DNA of 64,000 bases, taken from Fratercula arctica. Lineage: Eukaryota > Chordata > Aves > Charadriiformes > Alcidae. The position numbers were made by a program, and so were the translations under genes. Below the pieces are notes generated by a model that saw only the letters and a list, made by a program, of their open reading frames with translations, searched no databases and had not been told where the DNA came from. Positions within the stretch are counted from its first letter, which is position 1. Every line of letters starts with the position of its first letter. Positions 25,942 through 38,400 of the stretch are shown here, in pieces. The stretch is from NCBI GenBank assembly GCA_947846985.1, contig CANTUZ010000026.1, positions 54,418,730-54,482,729 of the forward strand. Direction: 5' to 3'.

Positions 25942-28632
25942 GTAAGTGTCTGGAAAAGACTGGTCTGTCCTTGGCACAATGAAGCTCATAACTAGAATTC
26001 TTAGCTGGCAGAAAAAAGCTCAAGTAAAACATTAAAAGGAGTATGATATTTCCATTATTGTCGTAATGGATTGCATTTATAATAAAGTGAGCTTGTTTGG
26101 TAATAAATGTTATCCACTCATTCAGCCTGCTCTAATGCAAACAACTGAAATGCATTAGCACAATAATTTCTCACTTTTACGTACAATGATTTTTTAATGA
26201 TCATTATAGTGATAAATTAATGAAAAAATAGTCTGAATTCAAAGGATATCTGTGAGTCATCAAATCAGGGGACAACGAAAGTTCTACATGTCTTCTTTTG
26301 GGCAAGACCATGGAGATAAAAAATACAATGCTTGATCTTTGGCAGTTCAAAAACATTGATCAGAATCTCTGAAGACATTAATGTAACCAGTTGTTAAAAA
26401 AAAAATGCATTCATGCTTTGTGCAGAGACTTTTAACCCCATAGTTAAACAAGACTGTCGGATGAAAGGTCCAGTGTCTCTGTCACTACAATTAAGAGTGT
26501 ATAGGGCTATGCATGAAAAACATTCAGAAGATTATGGTAGTGCAGTACCTGTGCATTGTGCAGTGAATTATAACAGTATGATAACATAATACTCAGCTTG
26601 AGTTCCTTGAACTGTCTGCTGTCTGTTTGTGGGGCTTCGGGAGATACCTTAAAGTATTAGTGTTGGCTTGTACAGCAGTTACTGATCATGTATCTGACTA
26701 AAAAGTTGTCACTGTTACAGCAGCAGAGTTAAGATCAGAGGGGATGTTTGAACTGTTACCCCAATCTAGTACAAGAGTATGAGAATAAAGCTTAGAAATA
26801 TGTTGTTCTTCAGAATATTAGGACTTTTGAATATGCTTTTCTCCTTCTGCATGTCTCCAATAGATTAACTGCTGTATTTTTCAAGTGGTACACTTCTGGC
26901 ACTGGAAAAAAAAAAATTTCTTTTCAAATTTGGAAATCCTTTATTTTTTTACTGAGTTGCTCAGTTTCCATAGTTGTTTGGACAGTTGTTTTGTTGTACA
27001 GTTACACTTCAGCTACTTATAGGCCTTGACTGTGTTGAATTTTCAAGTATTCAAAATGTGTTATAGACACATGGATAGCTGTAGTGGGTTTTTGTAGTGT
27101 TTTTTGTGTATGTATAAATCTGAACAAATAAGATTACTTCCAGTTTACAAACAGCTGTTCTCATTTCCGTCTGCTAAATCTGGGCAAATTTACCAAAAGT
27201 GAATGGTAATTGAGAATGTGCAATCTTTTAGTTGGCCAACTTGAACGTCCTTTAGGGGACTTTGTCTTAAAACAAGAATTAGCACCTACATTGTCTCTCT
27301 GAAAGAAAGGCAACAAAGGCTTTGCCATCAGAATTGGTGTTGAAAATTTAGAGTATACTGATTTCAGATTATACATAGCAGCAGCATCTGATATGACTGT
27401 ATAAATTTGTCAGGTTGTTGAATCTGTGCTCTAAATTTTGTTTACTTAGTGTTGTCCACTTCAAACTTTGTTTAATCACCTCGCTTCCCCTTTTTTGTTC
27501 TTGTGGGAAGTAACTGAGTATCATTGTGTAGTCTTTTCTGGTTTTTGTTTTTGTAATTTGAATAAGAACAAAACAAGAAAGCAAATTTATTTTTGGTCTA
27601 ACTCTTGACTTTACAAAGTGAAGTGCATGAGTTGAACATGTCTTTGTGAGTCAAGGTTGGAAGTGATACCGTCAGCGGTAATATATTTGGAACAAGTACT
27701 CTTCAGATTTCTTAGGTGGCAGTCTTAAAAATCAGCCCATAATAATGAGGTTTGTGTCAACAGCAAAGTTAAACCTAGGGAAAGAGTATAATCTCTTTAC
27801 AGGTTGAATTGCATCTCTCTAAGATCGGTTAATCTTAAATGTCAAATGGAATAGCGTGGTAGTATAAGAAATTAATAAGTAGAAACTGTTCTTAAGTTAA
27901 AATGTGCCTGAGCTAAAAAATAATATTTTCTACAAATAAGTAAAGTAACTTGAAGAATAAAGTAAAATTCAAAGCTGCATAAGCTGATTATGAAATCAGT
28001 CCATTTTGAGCAGTAAGACTTGGGGAAGTTTAAGCAAGTTACAGTTGCTAACTTCAGTTTGAAACTAATGGACAGCTAAGTCTGCTGCCATTTAAAACAA
28101 TGCATGCAACTTACATACTTAGTTTTATGGAAAATCTTCATAATATTGTGTTCTATCTATTGTGTTATCACATATTTATTTCAAATTCAATGTAAACTGA
28201 TGATTTATGAGCCTCTGAAGAGACGCTGCCAAAAGGAACTCCTGTAAAACGCTCCTTGTTTTATGAATCAGAACTCTTTTTGTGAATTCGTTATTTGAGA
28301 TTTTTTTTTGTATATTTGATGCTTTTGCAAGCTCTCTACTTGCAAGTTTAAGTCTTCCTGACCGTGTTAACAGTGAGGACTTAGTGGAGGCCTGTGGTGC
28401 TGCAAAATGGAAAGCATAAGATAAACAGAATATGAAGTTTGCTGTTAGTTGAATGAGAAGCAAAAACAGGAAATCTACCCACAAAACCTGCATGTTAAAA
28501 CACACAGTAAGACCTGTGTGTAGCATCTAACCTCCTTCATAGGGTGTCTAAGCATATATATGTGCAGGACCGTGAGAATGCAAGGCTTGTGCTACATAAG
28601 GTTATACTAGAAGGCTTATGCTACACCATGCT

Positions 28633-28693
28633 TAGGGTTGGACTAGGTGATCTGAAAGGTCCCTTCCAACCTAGACAATTCTGTGATTCTATG
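28633..28693 (+). mobile_element. CR1 LINE 3' end fragment
   Basis: About 60 bp of CR1 terminus: GGTTGGACTAGGTGATCTGA, then AAGGTCCCTTCCAACCTAGA and the end ATTCTGTGATTCTATG. It has a severe 5' truncation, lies in gene-sense orientation, and has no coding content. Confidence 0.88.
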
Positions 28694-31600
28694 TTCTTTC
28701 AGCCTCTTAAGCCATAAGAGGGAATGGAGTTTGATTTGTTAATGAAAGCATGATAAGGAAAGCTGAACCGTAAGAAGCAGTTTTTGTACACAAGGAAACT
28801 GCTTGCATCTGCAACATTTGTTTTGTAGACTGTGAGCATTCTCAGGTAGTTGTGTCTTTGTGCTCAAATGTAGCTCGATGATTTTCATTAAAGGCTACAA
28901 AAGTTTAGAGCATATGCATGAATGTAGCATTTGCAATCACTGTCCTGTATTAATGCTTCTAACATCCCCCAAGTCCTCTTAACCTCCATACAAGTAAGCG
29001 TTCACTTCTTTAGTTTCCAGTTTCTTGCCTGGATAATTCCAAAGCATTCTGGCTTTATTCTTTATTTGAGTATGAATATTTTGCATTAAATAATAATTTA
29101 TATGAAGGTAGGTAGAGCTGTTTTAAATTAGACTTTAGTGGTAAGAGAATCAGTCAAGAAAGTCAGTGTGGGTCTTATATTGCTTTTTATATCTTGAAAT
29201 GCTCCCAAATTCATAACAGATTAAACACAGTGACGTTTTTGTTAGTCTGTACCAAAGACACACCCCCAGGATGGTCTACTGGAGAACTGTCCTCAACTTG
29301 AAAGCATCTTCTTATGGAGACAAATAAAAGGTGCAATTTAATGTTTAATAAGCTAAAAGATTCCATTAAGCTGTCTTGGAAGACTTAAGCACCCATGCTT
29401 TTACTCCTATACCACAGATATACCTGTAAATGTGGTGTACCACAGGGCTATGTCATATCCATATCATTCAGCTCGTTGAAATAAGGCTTTTATTTGAAAC
29501 TTTGCAACTACGTGTCTTCATAATGTAAAACTGCAAAACACAGGCCTGAAAACTGCCTAAAAAGAGAAGTCTATCCTAAAAAGTTACAATTATAAAGTTA
29601 TCTTTTTTATTGTAAAAATTCCCAAATTCCCAGTATAAATTTATATTGATATCAAGAGTTCTTTGATTTAATGCACCTACAATTTTATTAAAAACAGTTT
29701 ATTGCAGGCAAAATCATTTAGTAACTAATCATCAATAAAGTTCAGTTCATAACTCCAACCTGACATTAAGTACTAATAGAGAAGTTTAATGCTGAAGTAC
29801 GTAGGCTGATGGCCGCAGTTTGGAAAGTAATGTCTCTATTCCTTTTTCTGTGTATCACATTGCCAAATTGTTCAGGCAAATTAGGTTTTTCCTTCATCAC
29901 TCTTTAAAGCATAAGGCATAGGCATTTTCTAAAGATAGAACACTAACTTTCTTAGACTTCTGTTCTAATCTAGTGAGGCCAAATTCTGTATTCGTATGCA
30001 CTGTTTTATGTAATAACAGGGCAGTTTTGTTGCAATCTCATATGGCACTGAAATTCTGTCTTCTATTTTTCCTTCTCTTTTAATGAAATAAACTTTCTGA
30101 GCTCCTCATAATATTTGGGAGCTGCTTTTGATCAGAAAGTAGAATAATGATTGCATTCTGAGATAATTTTGAAAAACTTTATTTTTTCCTGTCCATTTTG
30201 CACTTTTTGGGTCACGAAAAAGGTAATGTGGTGTTGGAAAAAGAAATTGCATTTTTGCAGATTTCATGCCTTATTAAACTTCTGTGAGTGATGGGTACTT
30301 CTCTAAAATCTCAGAGGGGCTTGAAGTTTTAAAAACATATTATGTAAATACTGAGTCCAACATGACAACTGCTTTTTTAATCAGTAGCATATCTTAAATG
30401 GCTGTTGGATTCAGATTTTTTACTTCAGTAGATTTAGATAAAGTGGTTTCATGTGATAATTTATTTTCTGTCTTTTGCTTTTATACTTCTTGATCAACAA
30501 GTTTGTATTTCAGGTTAGAATGTTGGATTTGTAAAGTGATTTAGGGGCAGTTGCATGATTTTTTTCAAAAAGTGTTTCTAAAAGCTGTTTTATGGAACTT
30601 TAAATGTTATTGTGCACGTATTATTATTGACAAAATAATTGAGGTAATTAATACGTTACAGAGTTCAAGATGGAAATAAAATCTATAAATTAAGAGCTTG
30701 ACTGGTTAAAAGGATTTATTTGCTCTCTAATTCCACTGCCAGGAAGGTTAATTATAAAGTAATTAGAATGAGCAAACCAGAAGACTTTATTTTTTCTTAA
30801 ATTGAATTTAACAACAAATTTCAGAAACTTTGATTTGTTAATAAGCCTGAGATGTGATGCTGAGCTCTTTCATTAGGATTACTTTCAAGAATATTTTCCA
30901 AGTGGGATGATACTCTTTGAGGCGTGGACAGTGTCTGTGTAGGGTCTGGTCTCAGTAGCAGAGCTCTAATGGAATATGCATTAAACGGTAGGCAAACAGG
31001 AACTGAGCCTGTTGGGATTAAAGTCCAGATCCTGTTGTTTACTTCCAATGGTGGCAGACAACCAAACCTGAAAGTAGGATCGGCAGATGCTTTCTGCTAT
31101 GAATCCTGCCTTGCAGTTCCATGGAGGGAGTAGAGAGGGCTCCTGAAACTAGGCATGTTGTTGGTACATTGGGTGGAGGCCAGAGTTAACTCCCAGAGCC
31201 TTGCACAGCTCTTCTGCTTCTGATGGTGAATATCTGAAGACATCTGCTGAAGAGGCAGGACACCCTCACCCTCCCAAGCAATACAATCTTTCACAATGCG
31301 GTAGTCTTCTGGGAAGTTTTTTTCATGTTTCCTCTCCCAGCTCCACAAAACAAAGTTCTCACACTCATCTTCATGTGTAAGAATGTTTTCTTGGCTTTTT
31401 TTCCTATTGGAGCCATCCCACGAACTGTTAGTCACTCAGCAGCACTGTCACTGAAATTGCTTCACATAAGATTCCTTCCCGTCTTTTGGGCCTGGAACAA
31501 TCATGTGGACATCCTGTGGGATTTGCCTCTGCTCAGCTGATTTCCTCCTTGATACTGCCTGCGAAAGAGTGGTATTAGAGTTGATCCTGCATTAAACAGA

Positions 31601-32810
31601 GCAGAATTCCCACTGAAACCTCAGTGTTTTGCCTGTGTAAAGAGTATGCTGTGCCTATTTATGGTCACTTTTCAGTGCAGTCTTTTTTCCTTTATTAGTG
31701 AAAGCAAACAGCTGTTGTTTGAATGTAGTGACCTTTTACACAACTTTACCATGGCTCCAGTCCTTTGCTGTGGGAATTACAGAAAAAGTACTTAGAGAAA
31801 CTCAAACATGCAGAAATCGAATAGTTCTCCAGCAGTTCTGTGCTAATAAAGAAACAATTGCTGAGAGCAATCTATATTGTAAACACTTCTATTTCTTTTC
31901 TTACTGCTAACAGAGGGTAAGACATTCTGGAGTACATGGATAAATAAATAATCACTGCAGAAAAGAAAAGATTGAAAGAATGGCCATTAAGCTAAAAATA
32001 CAATACTACACTTAACGACCATGTGTTTTGTATCATGTTGTACAAATATTCACAATATTAGGAAGAAAATACATGTTTGCCTGCTTTTCAGTGGAGTGCA
32101 ATCCCATTTGTCATATATATGGATGTTAACATAGGAGTTCCATGTTTACAGTCCCCTTGTGCCCTTGCATAACCTATCGCTAGAGCTGGCTTTATTTGCT
32201 GAGTTACACAAACAAATGGGATGCCCATTAGGATTTTCATAACTTAATCTATTGTGTGAAGTCATTCTTCGGATCCCAGGATACTGCCCTAATAGGAGAG
32301 CAGGAGGTGATGCTCCCATTCCTGAAGTGGAGATGCTCTGGGGTTGATCTTTCAGCCTAGCAGCTAATTACCAGGGCTGCGGGGCCCTTTGCATGAGGGT
32401 GCCTCCTCATCTGATCCAAACTTGATGAGCTTTTATTTCCTTTGCACAAGATCTCCTATTTTACTGCATTTCAGGAGGATTTAGCAAGGTCTGTCAAGAG
32501 ATTACGTCAATTTCTGAGAGAACGGAGAGTTTTTTTCAGTGAGGGAGAGCACAGTTGAAGTAGAGGAGGACACAAGGGGGAAACTGAATGTGCAGTAAAC
32601 TGTCTGCTTTTTATATTTTTCATTGCCTAATCCATTCCGCAAAGCAGTCCATGAAAAGCCTGGTCGTGATGGTAGGTGGAGAACCATTTTTCTTATTTAC
32701 CTTTTCGTAATGAAATTACCAAATTTAGTTTTAGAGATTTTAGTTTGGGATTTTTTTCAACCCCTTTTGCTGTGCAACTGCTTTGTTCCTGATTATCAGC
32801 AACATGCTAT

Positions 32811-32981
32811 CAGCTGACCTGAACTGACAAAAGGGAAATGCCATACCATATAGCATGTAAAGCTATAGTTTTGTTTGCTTATTTCTGTGTTACCTCAATA
32901 ATTAACTAAGTATTTGAAGAAATCTGTTACTGGCTGGATGGTCAATACAACTGCTCCTCATCACAAAACTTCAGTAAGATC
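32811..32981 (+). repeat. Inverted duplication, left arm
   Basis: A 171-bp segment whose reverse complement is present at 33717-33887 with only two differences (32829 A against complement G; 32887 G against complement A). It starts CAGCTGACCTGAACTGAC and ends ACTTCAGTAAGATC. The first roughly 60 bp (to about 32872) resemble part of the LTR family seen at 34813; the rest is not recognised. In transcribed RNA one difference would be an A-C mismatch and the other a G-U wobble, so the two arms could form an almost uninterrupted duplex. Confidence 0.95.
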
Positions 32982-33716
32982 CTAACATTAGGACTTGTAA
33001 AACTTAATGTTCTAATTTTGAATTTCAGGTTTCAACTAGAGGAGAGCAACAGAATCTGTCCTAGGAAAAATAGTCATGAAATTGCCCATTTTCAAATTTT
33101 ACTACTTAGTTTTATCTACCAGGAGCAACAGCACTGTACCTAATGCTAATAACTGTTAGCAGCTAAGCAGGGAATAAATAATAAATAGTTTATTCATACA
33201 GTGTATTGACAAATTTATATTTATTTTGAAAATTATTTTCCTACTGAATTATTATTATTTTCTCAATTTTAGTTTTTTTATTATTTTATCTTCCCTTGCA
33301 TAAAATCTGTTAATTTCTGTGTTTCTGAAAATTTAAAAATGTGCAAAATTAATTAACTCTCATTTGACCATATCGTACTCCTGTAACAAAAATTGTAGCT
33401 GTGCAGCTGAGAAGCAAACCAGAAACAGTTTTTATAGTCTGTCTTAAAGGACCAAAGTACAGAGAGGACTAGAACCCGTAGAGAGTCTTGTTGGGGAGGT
33501 AGTATTAATAGGATGAAGAGTAGCTTCTCTTGTTTTTTTGACACGTGGGATCAGCTATCTGTTGATTCTGTACACTACACGCGTGCATGAGGAAGCTCTG
33601 TCAGGTTTTCTCTTTTGAAGTGATGTTTCTAAGGTAAAACTTATAATACAATTCTGCTATTTTTTGTTTCAGTTATAATGCCCACCAGGAGTTTTCAGAG
33701 ACGTGCATTTAGCTTT

Positions 33717-33887
33717 GATCTTACTGAAGTTTTGTGATGAGGAGCAGTTGTATTGACCATCCAGCCAGTAACAGATTTCTTCAAATACTTAGTTAATTAT
33801 TGAGGTAACATAGAAATAAGCAAACAAAACTATAGCTTTACATGCTATATGGTATGGCATTTCCCTTTCGTCAGTTCAGGTCAGCTG
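33717..33887 (-). repeat. Inverted duplication, right arm
   Basis: Reverse-complement partner of 32811-32981, separated from it by a 735-bp spacer (32982-33716). On this side the LTR-like similarity continues past the arm (to about 33940), whereas the left arm's LTR similarity stops at its edge. That suggests this arm is the original and the left arm the inverted copy. It is not a terminal-inverted-repeat transposon I recognise, as the spacer has no transposase frame. Confidence 0.93.
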
Positions 33888-33940
33888 TCCTGGATGTGTC
33901 CCTTGCCAGCTTTTTGCCCACTACCATCTGGCTAAAAATG
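33837..33940 (-). mobile_element. Avian ERV LTR fragment
   Basis: Read on the minus strand, this stretch contains GGTAGTGGGCAAAAAGCTGG, AAGGGACACATCCAGGACAG and AAATGCCATACCATATAGC in the same order as the LTR at about 35030-35120 (GGTAGTGGGCAAAAATCTGG, AGGGGACCCAGCCAGGAACA, AAATGCCGTACCATCTAGC). It is therefore a partial copy of that LTR family in the opposite orientation, about 0.9 kb upstream. It overlaps the right arm of the inverted duplication. No retroviral genes are attached. Confidence 0.75.
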
Positions 33941-34111
33941 CCTTTGCATCTGAACTTACCAGTAAAAGTGGTGAGTTGTTATGATACCATGTTATCATAT
34001 GACAAATTCTACTAGCTCTAAATATATTTATTAATCTTTTTTCCAAATCAATCCCTTCTTGTGGAAAAAAATAATAAAAATTTAGAAAACAGAAAATTTA
34101 GAAGACTAAGC

Positions 34112-34131
34112 TTTTTTTTTTTTTTTTTTTT
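34112..34131 (+). repeat. poly(T) tract
   Basis: An uninterrupted T run of roughly 20 bases in intron 4, between the inverted duplication and the solo LTR. Simple sequence. Confidence 0.8.
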
Positions 34132-34812
34132 GCTCTTTGTTACATATTTTTGGGGCTGGGTGGGACGAGGACGGATGACAAAACAAAAAGCCCAAGCCAA
34201 ACCAAAAGAGAGAAGATAGAAATGGATACGCATGCCTGTGATTGTTCCTTTTGTAATTCTTCTGTATTACACAGCTGCCACATTGGTGTTAGCAGAGCTC
34301 GATCAAGAGCAGAGTATGGTATTTCTTTCTGCATAGGTGACCATGAGAGATGAAAGGTGATGCCACTAGATGCTCTCAGTTACCTTATACTCCGAGTCAT
34401 TAGGTTGTTTGTGAAAATGAATAAACAGTCCAGTCCTTCAGTGAAATAATACACTGGGACAATCCTTACGGTGGTGTCAGTATAGGAAGGAGCAGTTTGA
34501 CTTAGTATCTTCTGTAGCCTTGCTTTTTACTGCACATGAGTTTCTTCAAGAATGCTTTAATGGGTTTGTTTGAAGTCCCTGGGTTCTTGTTTGCATACGG
34601 AGAAGGACTTAAGTGCTTCAAGTCAGAAGCACAAAGTAGCATTTGGGCATTTTATGTCTGAAGTTTCCAAATGCCAAGGCTAATAGCTACCTTCCTGCCA
34701 AACACAGTTTGTGGGGAAGCAGTCATCTCTTCCTTTTACATAAGGAGTCCAGGGTTTAGAGTATTTCTCCATTGTGTAGGAGAAAAGCTCCTGTACATTC
34801 TGCTTTCTGAGG

Positions 34813-35430
34813 TGTACTGGGTCTGGCTGGGACGGAGTTAAACTTTACTCGTGGCAGCCCTGTGCTGCAGGTGCTGTGGTTTGGATTTGTGGGTAAAACA
34901 GTGTTGGTAACGCGCCAGTGTGTTTGGCTGTTACTGAACAGTGCTTGCGCAGCCCCAAAGCCCTCTCCATGTCTCGCTCTCCCCCCACGAATAGTAGGTG
35001 TGTTAGTGGTAGTGTGGTGCAGTAGGCTGGTAGTGGGCAAAAATCTGGGAGGGGACCCAGCCAGGAACAGCAGACCTAAACTTAACCAAAGACAAATGCC
35101 GTACCATCTAGCGTCACGTTTAGCAAGCAATAAAACTGTGGCGGCAGAAGAACAGGGGGGCGCTGTCTTCCAGGGTTGGCTGTTGCTGAAAGACAGGGTG
35201 GGCCTCGGCCTGCTTGTTGAGTGGTGGTGAGCCATTGCCTTCCCTGCCCGCCCCCCCCCCCCCCCGCCCCCAACCTCCTTCGTTCACCTACTAAGCTGTC
35301 TTTATGTTGATCTGTGAGCTTTCTTGCTTCTGCTCTTCCTGTTCTCTCACGCGTCCCACCGAGGAGGGAGCAGGAAGCCTGAGAGCGGCTGCGTGGGTGC
35401 TTGGCTGCTGGCCAGGGTCAACCCACCACG
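34813..35430 (+). mobile_element. Solo LTR of an avian endogenous retrovirus
   Basis: About 620 bp resembling a widespread bird LTR. It starts TGTACTGGGTCTGGCTGGGA, continues through a degenerate promoter area (AAATGCCGTACCATCTAGC, with AATAAA at 35129-35134 where a TATA box would be expected), and ends near TGGCCAGGGTCAACCCACCACG. No gag, pol or env sequence is attached on either side, so it is a solo LTR left by recombination between two LTRs. A target duplication is not obvious and the ends are approximate. It holds an unusual C run at 35251-35265. It lies in sense orientation inside the gene. Long open frames on both strands across it are by-products of its GC content. Confidence 0.75.
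35246..35271 (-). repeat. C/G homopolymer tract
   Basis: A 15-base C run (35251-35265) flanked by CCCG and GCCCCC, inside the LTR. On the minus strand this is a long G tract with quadruplex-forming potential, and it is prone to length error in sequencing. Confidence 0.9.
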
Positions 35431-38400
35431 TAAAGGAAGGAACTTGTGTGAGGATATGCTGCATCAGCCAAGTGTCGGCTTTTCAGAGACTAGGGAAAGC
35501 CTACTACTAGCCTGTTCCAGTTTGCATCAAAGAATTAAGCGGCTGAGTTAGAAAGTGAGAAAAAGGGTGAACGTTGCTGTGTTTCGGGCACTTGGGAGAT
35601 AAAGAGTGCGGGTGGTTGGGTCGGCCTGTGATGCCTGGTGACGTTCTAAGCACAGCACGTGTTTTGAAAGAAAATAACTGATTCCTCAGGTGACGGATCT
35701 GGGTTCTGCTTCTTTGGTGTTAGAAGGCACACCGTAGTTGAGTTAGATGCTAGGTGCCTGCGTTTCGGGTGGAATGAGATGTAAATCTCTCACCAGTCCT
35801 CATTTTCTTCCCAGGCATTCTGCCTTACGCATCTCTTTCAGCAGAGGTTGTTCCTGTGAATCCTGTTCTTGGGTGTCCTGCTGTCCTTATGCTTATGTGT
35901 AGACACAAGGACATGTGTATACATGTGTGGGAGATCAACGTTGTGTGTGGTTTCACATTATGAGTTTTAATATGATAAGGTCGCTGTATTGAAGTCTTTT
36001 TTTTTGAGATTTGTCCTTCAGTCTTCAACAAGTGAATTAATGGGCCACAGGAAAAATTTAAGAAAATAACCACTACTTCTAAAATGTAAAAAAACCAGTA
36101 CTTTTTATTTCAACTTTTTTTTTTAACAGTATTTCCGTATTGAAATAATAGCTGATATACCTCATGAGCACTGTGGAGACAGTTTATTTACATTTTCCAT
36201 TCTGTATGTAGTGGGAACAAGAGTCATCATTTGCATTCTTTGAAGCATATATTTAGTGAAGTAGTCAAAGAAAATTGACTTAGAGAAAGTTATTGCTAGA
36301 AATTGCTTTTTCATTTTAAACTTAGTTGTGCTTTATGAGCTAGCAGTGAGATGCAGGGGAATTTCCAACCAGAATGAGTAATGATTTTCTCTTACAACTT
36401 GAAAGCGAAGAAGACCTGTAAAAGGATCTGAGATAAGACCCTACCGAGAACAAGTGCAACTGCTGGTTTCAGAACATTTTGGAGGGGTTTTTTATTTTTA
36501 TTTTTTCCATTTCAGTATAAATGTGGGCACACTCGCCAGAAGTGTTGGCAGAGAGGAAATAGTGGGTATAACAGAGTCATAGTGAAACCAACAGGTGGCA
36601 CAGCTTGTGCTTATATCAAAACCTTTGACTTCAGACTAAATGTAACATACAGAAGGGCTAAAAGGACAGCATCCTCAACATTTGTTCCAGACTGCTCCTA
36701 CGATCCGTAAAATCTGTCTGTGGGCTTTGCAAACTGTTTGAAAGATTCCTGTTTGGCGTGAACTTTCCAGATCAGACCTTTCTCACCTTTAGTCTGCAAG
36801 GGACAGAGTACAGAAGAAAATGCAGCAGAGAGAAGGTAGACTATAGAACATAGGTCTGAATGACAAGAAGCTTCCAAAAAATAATCTCAGTGTTTCTTTT
36901 TATCTTCCTTTGCAGAGCTAGCAGCCACTTTAAAATCACTAAAGCAAAACCCTGAGGGCTGATAAAGACAGGATCAAGGAGGGAACCCGTCCCTCAAGGC
37001 TGCAGTGTGTTCTCCTCCCTAACAGAGAGGTCCACACATCTGCACCAGCTGGGAAGCTGCATGAAATCTCACAAGCGTAGCTGTGAGCCATGCCGTGGAG
37101 ACTGTGTGCCAAGGAGATGGTGCGGCGTGGCTGGCTGTAGGGGATTGCTGTAAGCTGGCACTGAAAACAAAACACAGGGCTTGACCTGTAGACCACTGAT
37201 GGCAACTGGGATTGCTGCTGCCTGCAAGGGTTTTGTCGTGGGTTTTCACAGAGGAATTGATTTGCTGTAGTTTGTGGGTTTCTCTGGGTCCCCAGGGATG
37301 TTTCACAGTGGAAGCAGGTCCACAGAGATGACGCTGGCTGGCTGTGAAGTCACTTAGAAGGTGAACGGAATGAATTCTGGGGAGGGAGAAGGACAGTTTG
37401 AGAGGATACGGGTAGAGGAAGATTTGGCTCGTGCATTTGGAAATCTCAGCTCTGTGATGTTGTTAGTAGTGAACATCTGCCCTTTTCCTACTGAATCCAT
37501 TTAGAGAACAGTAGGCTTCTCACTGACAAGGGTAATGCAGAAAGTGCAAAATTTGACTGAGATGTCCTGGTTTTAACTCATGAGATTGGTAAGCCATTGT
37601 TGCTATTTTGGTACGATGATCATCCTCTGAAACAGAGGTGAAAGAGAAGAGGAAATCTGTCTATTTTTGTTTTCAATTTCTATAAACTTGTTTGTACTAT
37701 GCAAAGCAAGTTCCAGGCACGAAATATCTGGGAAATGTGCCAGTGTGTAAACACACTTCATTTCTATAACACTGATGACTTGAAGTTGAGTAGCTTGAAT
37801 TCAAGCTGAAGATCTCACTTCAAATTACAGTTAATTACATGGCTGATGGTAACTTAGTAAAGCCACTGGCAATATAGCATGACTTTTAGCATAATAGTAA
37901 GTAAGTAACAGTAAGACAGTTCATTTTTTGCTCAAAGGCTTTAATCAAGAAAGTGACAAGCATTTCCATTCATTTTAAAAGATTTTTTTAAAATGCATTT
38001 ACAGTGGTTTTTTTTCTTTTCCTTTTTCTTTTTTTTTTTTATTTTATTGTAATCTTACAGTTTAGTGAACTGGCTGGCTGATTTGTTTCACAATTGTCAT
38101 AATTCCTTTTCTTCTTTATTTGATTTATAACAGCAGTAATAATAGTAGACACCTACCTGCTGGGTGCCACTATTGATACAGATTAAAGTACATGAAACCT
38201 ATAGATAGAAAATGAACAAGTTACACAATGGAGAGGACACATCTCTCAGTTTTTTGGCAAATACTAGCCAATCGTGACAAAGTCTTTTGTTGTATTTCTC
38301 TATCCTCCTTTCTGAAATGTGTGGTAGGAAAGAAAAATTGATGCAGAAGGCTATCTTATCAGCAAATCTGGTAGGAATGCAAACTAAAGGCAGGAAGTCT

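Noticed and set aside
28176..28526. 116-codon minus-strand frame in intron 4
   Set aside because: It has a hydrophobic start and a basic end, which looked superficially protein-like, but there is no family match I know of and no neighbouring exon. The length is within chance for 64 kb.
32982..33716. Possible DNA transposon body between the inverted arms
   Set aside because: The 735-bp spacer has no transposase-like frame, and the arms are not flanked by a target duplication that I can see.
34756..35235. 159-codon minus-strand frame and 122-codon plus-strand frame
   Set aside because: Both fall across the solo LTR and its C run. Neither resembles a retroviral or host protein, and LTRs are not coding.
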